A DNA stretch of 64,000 nucleotides from Brevundimonas halotolerans (lineage in GTDB: Bacteria; Pseudomonadota; Alphaproteobacteria; Caulobacterales; Caulobacteraceae): contig NZ_QTTA01000023.1 of assembly GCF_003730275.1 (NCBI RefSeq), positions 1 through 64,000 of the forward strand. Reading direction: 5' to 3'. Below the pieces are notes generated by a model, which had not been told where the DNA came from, did not search any database, and saw nothing but the letters and a program-made list of their open reading frames with translations. Of this stretch, positions 59,964 through 64,000 are shown piece by piece. Position 1 is the stretch's first letter; each line of letters opens with the position of its first letter. The translations under genes were made by a program, and so were the position numbers.

Positions 59964-60902
59964 ATGGAAAGAGACGCCCATTACGCAGCAGTCGGGATCG
60001 CCACGGTCGCCCTGGCGGTGGCCCTGATCATCTTCTCGATCTGGCTGGCACGCCTGTCGTTCAACGAGGAGTACGACGTCTATGATATCGTATTCTATGG
60101 ACCGGTGCGCGGCCTGTCCGAAGGCGGAGAGGTCCACTTCAACGGCATCCGCGTCGGCCTGGTGACCGATCTACGCCTGGACCAGGAAAAGGGCGACCAG
60201 GTTGTGGCCCGCATCCGGATCGACGCGACCACGCCGGTGCGCGTGACCTCTCGCGCCCAGCTGGAGCCGCAGGGCATTACCGGCCTGAACTACATCCAGA
60301 TCACCGCCGGGACCGAGGGCAGCGCCCTGCTAAAGACCCAGTATCCGAATAATGTCGTGCCGGTGATCCAGAGCCAGCCCAGCCCGATCGCGGAGCTGCT
60401 GTCCGGGTCGGGCACGGTGCTGGCCCAGACGGTGGACGCCCTGAACCGCATCAACCGGGTGCTGTCGGATGAAAACATCCGCTCCTTCTCGGTCAGTGTT
60501 CGCAACATCGAGGCGCTGAGCACCGAGCTTGAGGCCCGCAAGGGCATGTTCGGCGAACTGGAACAGGCGCTTGTCCGCGCCAATGCCGCCATGGCCGAAT
60601 ATCAGGCGCTGGGGGTGTCTGCCCGGCGACTGGTCGAGACGGACGGGCAGGAGGCGGTGACCAATCTCAACAATGCGGCGGAGCAGGCGGTGCAGGCCGC
60701 CGAGGCGGCCAATCGTCTGATCGCCAATCTGGAAGGTCCGGTGAACGACTTTGCCTCCAGTGGCCTGCCACAGCTGGAAGAAGCCATTCGCGGGCTGGAT
60801 GATGCAACCCGCTCGCTCGAGAGTCTCGTCGACGACGTCCGCAGCAGCCCGCGCGATTTCATCTCGCGGCCCCCGTCCCAGGAACTGGAGGTTCAGCCAT
60901 GA
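59964..60902 (+). CDS. MlaD-type MCE-domain periplasmic protein
   Basis: Substrate-binding subunit, 312 residues, anchored by one N-terminal membrane segment (VGIATVALAVALIIFSIWLA). The MCE domain follows (YGPVRGLSEGGEVHFNGIRVG; ITGLNYIQI) and then a long helical region with coiled-coil character (ALSTELEARKGMFGELEQAL, AAEAANRLIANLEG). MlaD-type proteins form hexamers that carry phospholipids. The stop overlaps the next gene by 4 bp. Confidence 0.93.
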   Translation: MERDAHYAAVGIATVALAVALIIFSIWLARLSFNEEYDVYDIVFYGPVRGLSEGGEVHFNGIRVGLVTDLRLDQEKGDQVVARIRIDATTPVRVTSRAQLEPQGITGLNYIQITAGTEGSALLKTQYPNNVVPVIQSQPSPIAELLSGSGTVLAQTVDALNRINRVLSDENIRSFSVSVRNIEALSTELEARKGMFGELEQALVRANAAMAEYQALGVSARRLVETDGQEAVTNLNNAAEQAVQAAEAANRLIANLEGPVNDFASSGLPQLEEAIRGLDDATRSLESLVDDVRSSPRDFISRPPSQELEVQP

Positions 60903-61552
60903 TCCCCGCATCGATGTCATCCCTGCGTCGCGGCCTGACCGGTCTGGGAGCCAGTGTGGCCGTGGCGCTGGCGATGGGCGGCTGTGCCCTCCTGTCGACG
61001 CCGGACCCTGTGCAGCTGTATCGCTTTGGCCCCCTGGACGGCGGCTATGTCGGCGAGCGCAGCATGGCGACGGTGCAGGTCTCCCTGCGCCGGATCGAGT
61101 TTCCGGAGGCCGTGTCCGGCCAGCGCATCCTGGCGGTGACCGGCAATGAAGCGGCCTATGTGGCCGGCGCGCGCTGGGTATCCGACGCCGAGGACCTTTA
61201 TGCGCAGAGCCTGGAGATGGCGTTTTCCTCGGACCGCTCCGGGGTGCGGCTGATCGGGGGGCGCGAGCTGACCCGTGCCGATGCCGGGCTCGACGTCGAC
61301 ATCACGACCTTCGAGACGCGATACGCCGCGCCCGGGGCCGTGCCGACGGTGGTGATTTCGGCCCGGGCGCGCCTGCTGGCGATGCCCGAGCGGACCGTCG
61401 TCTCGGAGCAGATCTTCTCGGTCAGCGAGCCTGCGAGGGACAACCGGTTGGGCGCTATCGTGTCGGCCTATGATGCGGCTACCGGGGATCTGAACCGGCA
61501 GATCGTCGCTTGGGTCGAGGCCAATGCCGCCCGCGCCGCCAGCGCGGACTGA
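60899..61552 (+). CDS. ABC-type transport auxiliary lipoprotein (PqiC/YmbA-like)
   Basis: A 217-residue lipoprotein: the signal sequence ends in the lipobox MGGC near residue 25. The mature part follows the PqiC-type fold (LYRFGPLDGG near the start; LDVDITTFETRYAAPGAVPT in the middle; WVEANAARAA at the end). It would bridge the MCE protein to the outer membrane. It completes the four-gene operon; MlaA and MlaC homologues are not nearby. Confidence 0.85.
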   Translation: MIPASMSSLRRGLTGLGASVAVALAMGGCALLSTPDPVQLYRFGPLDGGYVGERSMATVQVSLRRIEFPEAVSGQRILAVTGNEAAYVAGARWVSDAEDLYAQSLEMAFSSDRSGVRLIGGRELTRADAGLDVDITTFETRYAAPGAVPTVVISARARLLAMPERTVVSEQIFSVSEPARDNRLGAIVSAYDAATGDLNRQIVAWVEANAARAASAD

Positions 61553-61563
61553 CCCGTTTCAAT

Positions 61564-61591
61564 GTCATTCTAGGGTAAAGCCGAGGATGAC
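61564..61591. repeat. Degenerate intergenic palindrome between convergent genes
   Basis: GTCATTCTAGGG and CCGAGGATGAC-like arms form an imperfect inverted repeat, resembling the dispersed GTCATCCTCGGG...CCCGAGGATGAC palindromes seen in many alphaproteobacterial genomes. It could also serve as a terminator between the lipoprotein gene and the convergent gene at 61597. Confidence 0.45.
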
Positions 61592-61596
61592 GCAGG

Positions 61597-62451
61597 TTAG
61601 CCGTTCCGCAGGCTTTCCAGCCGGGCAACCTGGGCCTTGCGGCGGTCCTGGGCCTGGGCAACGTCGCCCTTGATGCGGGTGAGCGTCGCCAGCAGCCTGT
61701 CTCGCAAGGCGTCAAGTTCCGCCACGTCCGGACGCACCTTGCGCGGGCGCTTGCGGTCAAGGCCCAGACGCGCGGTCCAGTCTTCCTGCCAGGCGTTCAG
61801 AGCCGGTGCGGCGCGGCGGATCGAGGCTGCAGCCCAGGCGTCAGCGTTCTGGATGGCCCGCGCGCAGGGCAGGGCGGCAACGCCGGAGGCCCGATGACCG
61901 TCCAGATCGTCGATCCTTGCGCGCAGGGGCTGATGCGGGTCGGCGGGCGTGTCCTCACCCTCGGCGGCAACCGGAGGCGGAGACAGCGCCGCCCGACCGA
62001 CCCGGACGTGACCGTGGATCTCTCGGACCCCGTCGCGCAGGGCATCCAGCGCCCCGTTCAGCGAGGCACCCCGGGTCTCGACGCCCTTCAGGCGCTCCTC
62101 GATCTCGGCAAGGGTGTCCTTGACCGTGCGGCCGGTGGCCTGGAACGACGCCCGGAAGCGCTTCAGTCGCCCGTTGCGGCTGTCGAACAGGCCGGCCAGC
62201 CCGCGCCGGGGCTCAAGCTCGCGCGGGCGCAGACCTTCGATACAGGCGATCAGATGGTCGATGCGGGCGCTGGCTTCGGTCAGGTCCCCGGTGCGCGCCT
62301 CGGCCAGCACGCGGTCCAGACAGTCGCGCACGGACTGGCGCGAGCGCTCGCCATAGGCGGCGGCATCCGCCTGAACCTCGGCTTGCATGGCCTGTACGCG
62401 ATCAGGATCGGGCTCCGGAATTCCGAAAAAGCGCCCGCTACCGTCAGCCAT
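61597..62451 (-). CDS. Helical protein of unknown function, distantly TelA-like
   Basis: The 284-residue product has no signal peptide or membrane segment and is largely helical (DCLDRVLAEARTGDLTEA, TLAEIEERLKGVETRG, ELDALRDRLLATLTRIKGD). The stretch GLFDSRNGRLKRFRASFQA loosely recalls TelA/KlaA toxic-anion resistance proteins, but I cannot confirm it. The frame is open to 62466; MADGSGRFFG at 62451 is a plausible start. It runs in the same direction as scoAB. Confidence 0.55.
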   Translation of the reverse strand: MADGSGRFFGIPEPDPDRVQAMQAEVQADAAAYGERSRQSVRDCLDRVLAEARTGDLTEASARIDHLIACIEGLRPRELEPRRGLAGLFDSRNGRLKRFRASFQATGRTVKDTLAEIEERLKGVETRGASLNGALDALRDGVREIHGHVRVGRAALSPPPVAAEGEDTPADPHQPLRARIDDLDGHRASGVAALPCARAIQNADAWAAASIRRAAPALNAWQEDWTARLGLDRKRPRKVRPDVAELDALRDRLLATLTRIKGDVAQAQDRRKAQVARLESLRNG

Positions 62452-62494
62452 CACATCACCCTCCACTTCGGCCTGTTCCGGCCGATTGGAGGCA

Positions 62495-63154
62495 CTATGC
62501 CAGTGACTTCAGATTTTCGGAAATTGTCCAGGTCGCCTCGGTCTTTGCCGCGACCTCTTCCAGGGTCACGCCATCGGCCAGTTCGATCAGCTCCAGCCCC
62601 GTGCCGTCCGGCTTGACGTCGAACACGGCCAGATCGGTGATGATGCGGCTGACCACGCCCGTGCCGGTCAGCGGCAGGGTGCAGGCTTTCAGCACCTTGG
62701 ACTGGCCGTGCTTGTTGGCGTGATCCATGACCACGACCACGCGCTTGACGCCCGCCACCAGGTCCATGGCGCCGCCCATCCCCTTCACCAGCTTGCCCGG
62801 GATCATCCAGTTGGCGATGTCGCCGTTCTCGGCCACCTCCATGGCGCCGAGGATCGACAGGTTGATGTGGCCGCCGCGGATCATCGCAAAGCTGTCGGCC
62901 GAGCTGAAGTAGCTGCTCTCGGCGATCTCGGTGATGGTCTGCTTGCCTGCATTGATCAGGTCGGCGTCGACCTCGTCCTCATAGGGGAAGGGGCCCATCC
63001 CCAGCATGCCGTTCTCGGACTGCAGGGTGACCTCCATCCCGTGCGGGATGTAGTTGGCGACCAGGGTCGGGATGCCGATGCCGAGGTTGACGTAGAAGCC
63101 GTCCTGAAGCTCGCGGGCGGCGCGGGCGGCGAGTTGTTCGCGGGTACGGGCCAT
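62495..63154 (-). CDS. scoB: 3-oxoacid CoA-transferase subunit B
   Basis: Beta subunit of 219 residues. It contains the catalytic Glu in [14 protein letters not shown] and the family motifs [16 protein letters not shown] and [14 protein letters not shown]. The complex moves CoA from succinyl-CoA to acetoacetate (or a similar pair). Its start overlaps the scoA stop by one base. The thiolase at 46.2 kb could take up the acetoacetyl-CoA produced. Confidence 0.94.
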   Translation of the reverse strand: MARTREQLAARAARELQDGFYVNLGIGIPTLVANYIPHGMEVTLQSENGMLGMGPFPYEDEVDADLINAGKQTITEIAESSYFSSADSFAMIRGGHINLSILGAMEVAENGDIANWMIPGKLVKGMGGAMDLVAGVKRVVVVMDHANKHGQSKVLKACTLPLTGTGVVSRIITDLAVFDVKPDGTGLELIELADGVTLEEVAAKTEATWTISENLKSLA

Positions 63155-63858
63155 TATGCGCTCTCCCTTTGACGGACCGTGCGTTGTTCGATGCGCTTTT
63201 CAGGCACGGTCAGGATGATGCGGTCGACATAGATGCCGGGGGTGTGGATCTGGTCGGGGTCAAAGGTGCCCGTGGGCACGATATGCTCGACCTCGACGAC
63301 CGTGACCTTGCCGGCCGTGGCCATCATCGGGTTGAAGTTGCGGGCGGTCTTGCGGAACTGCAGATTGCCGCGACCGTCGGCCTTCCAGGCCTTGACGATC
63401 GACAGGTCGGCGACCAGGCCCCTTTCCATGATGTAGCGCTCGCCGTTGAACTCGCGCTCTTCCTTGCCCTCGGCGACCAGGGTGCCGACGCCGGTCTTGA
63501 CGAAGAAGGCAGGGATGCCCGCGCCGCCGGCACGGATGCGCTCGGCCAGGGTCCCCTGCGGATTGAACTCCAGCTCCAGCTCACCGGCCAGGTACTGACG
63601 TTCGAACTCCTTGTTCTCGCCGACGTAGGAGCTGATCATCTTCTTGATCTGGCGCGTTTCCAGCAGTTGGCCGAGGCCGAAGCCATCCACACCGGCGTTG
63701 TTGGAGATGACGGTCATGCCCTTGGTGCCGCTATCGCGCAGGGCGGCGATCAGGTGCTCGGGAATGCCGCACAGGCCAAAGCCGCCAGCCATGACGGTCA
63801 TGCCGTCGAAGGTCAGGCCGTCCAGCGCGCTCTTGGCGTCGGGGTAGAGTTTCCTCAT
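63154..63858 (-). CDS. scoA: 3-oxoacid CoA-transferase subunit A
   Basis: Alpha subunit of 234 residues with the glycine-rich [16 protein letters not shown] and then [15 protein letters not shown] and the central [19 protein letters not shown] that marks the family. Co-translated with scoB. A perfect inverted repeat lies 14 bp upstream of the start, in the promoter region. Confidence 0.95.
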   Translation of the reverse strand: MRKLYPDAKSALDGLTFDGMTVMAGGFGLCGIPEHLIAALRDSGTKGMTVISNNAGVDGFGLGQLLETRQIKKMISSYVGENKEFERQYLAGELELEFNPQGTLAERIRAGGAGIPAFFVKTGVGTLVAEGKEEREFNGERYIMERGLVADLSIVKAWKADGRGNLQFRKTARNFNPMMATAGKVTVVEVEHIVPTGTFDPDQIHTPGIYVDRIILTVPEKRIEQRTVRQRESA

Positions 63859-63871
63859 CGCTTCCTCTTAT

Positions 63872-63889
63872 TTTCATCGCCTGATGAAA
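63872..63889. promoter_or_regulatory. Inverted repeat operator candidate upstream of scoA
   Basis: TTTCATC-GCCT-GATGAAA is a perfect 7-bp inverted repeat, 14-31 bp before the scoA start codon. It has the placement and size of a repressor-binding site. No regulator gene is visible in the last 100 bp of the window. Confidence 0.5.
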
Positions 63890-64000
63890 TTGGGCGTGTC
63901 TGTTCGGTCTCTAGTGTGACCGGTCGCGAGGGGCAACCCCGGGGGCGGTCACAGGGTCGTGCCGTGCGTTACCGGATCGGTCGGCGGAGCGCCACGGACG

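Overview
The window looks like chromosome from a GC-rich alphaproteobacterium of the order Caulobacterales, most likely Brevundimonas or a close relative. That placement is inferred from gene content: SciP (DUF1153) beside the hook genes, a TrcR/DUF1013 regulator, the order phoR-pstC-pstA-pstB-phoU-phoB without pstS, and a hook-gene control region built like the Caulobacter one. No tRNA, rRNA, CRISPR array or prophage was seen. The only clear insertion sequence is the edge of an IS481-type element at the extreme left.

Layout. 1-2.4 kb: IS481 end, then an MHYT hybrid histidine kinase. 2.5-9.5 kb: the phosphate sensing and uptake operon, with a Pho-box-like site before pstC. 9.5-20 kb: Hsp33, an SDR enzyme, a fused phosphoserine phosphatase/3-phosphoglycerate dehydrogenase, a secreted esterase autotransporter, an M23 peptidase, a Nat-type ABC exporter, and a DUF559 nuclease-like gene bracketed by GC-rich palindromes. 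20-36.5 kb: housekeeping genes, namely S21 (apparently starting at CTG), COQ9, PurE/PurK, a diguanylate cyclase, UbiX, TrcR, a secreted CVNH/beta-gamma-crystallin protein, an L,D-transpeptidase, L31, an ABC exporter, EF-P, bacterioferritin and its ferredoxin, and ThiE. 36.5-50.3 kb: a MASE1 histidine kinase, secreted and cysteine-cluster proteins, an ABC exporter divergent from a DUF2975 + XRE pair, an M1 peptidase, an alpha/beta hydrolase, a thiolase, a thioesterase, an HxlR regulator and MnmA. 50.3-58 kb: flagellar hook genes sciP, flgE, flgD, fliK and, divergently, flgK, flgL. 58-61.6 kb: an Mla-type lipid transport operon. 61.6-64 kb: a protein of unknown function and the ketoacid CoA-transferase pair scoAB.

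How the parts work together. The Pho genes form one tightly packed transcription unit. The hook region is arranged around a 382-bp control segment with two near-identical, outward-facing sigma-54 promoters and repeated TTGCCCGG motifs. SciP next door is known in Caulobacter to restrain CtrA. The thiolase at 46.2 kb and scoAB at 62.5 kb could act together in acetoacetate metabolism, although they are far apart. The Mla operon has all inner-membrane and periplasmic parts expected of an MCE lipid transporter.

Most of the window is ordinary core genome. The items I consider most worth a second look are the SerB-SerA fusion, the CVNH/crystallin protein, the two apparent CTG starts (rpsU and a YkgJ-like gene), the ABC/DUF2975/XRE module with a 9-bp perfect inverted repeat that also fits a CtrA box, a Fur-box-like site with a strong ribosome binding site but no clear gene, and the paired sigma-54 promoters. 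I did not find a feature I can confidently call a wholly new system.
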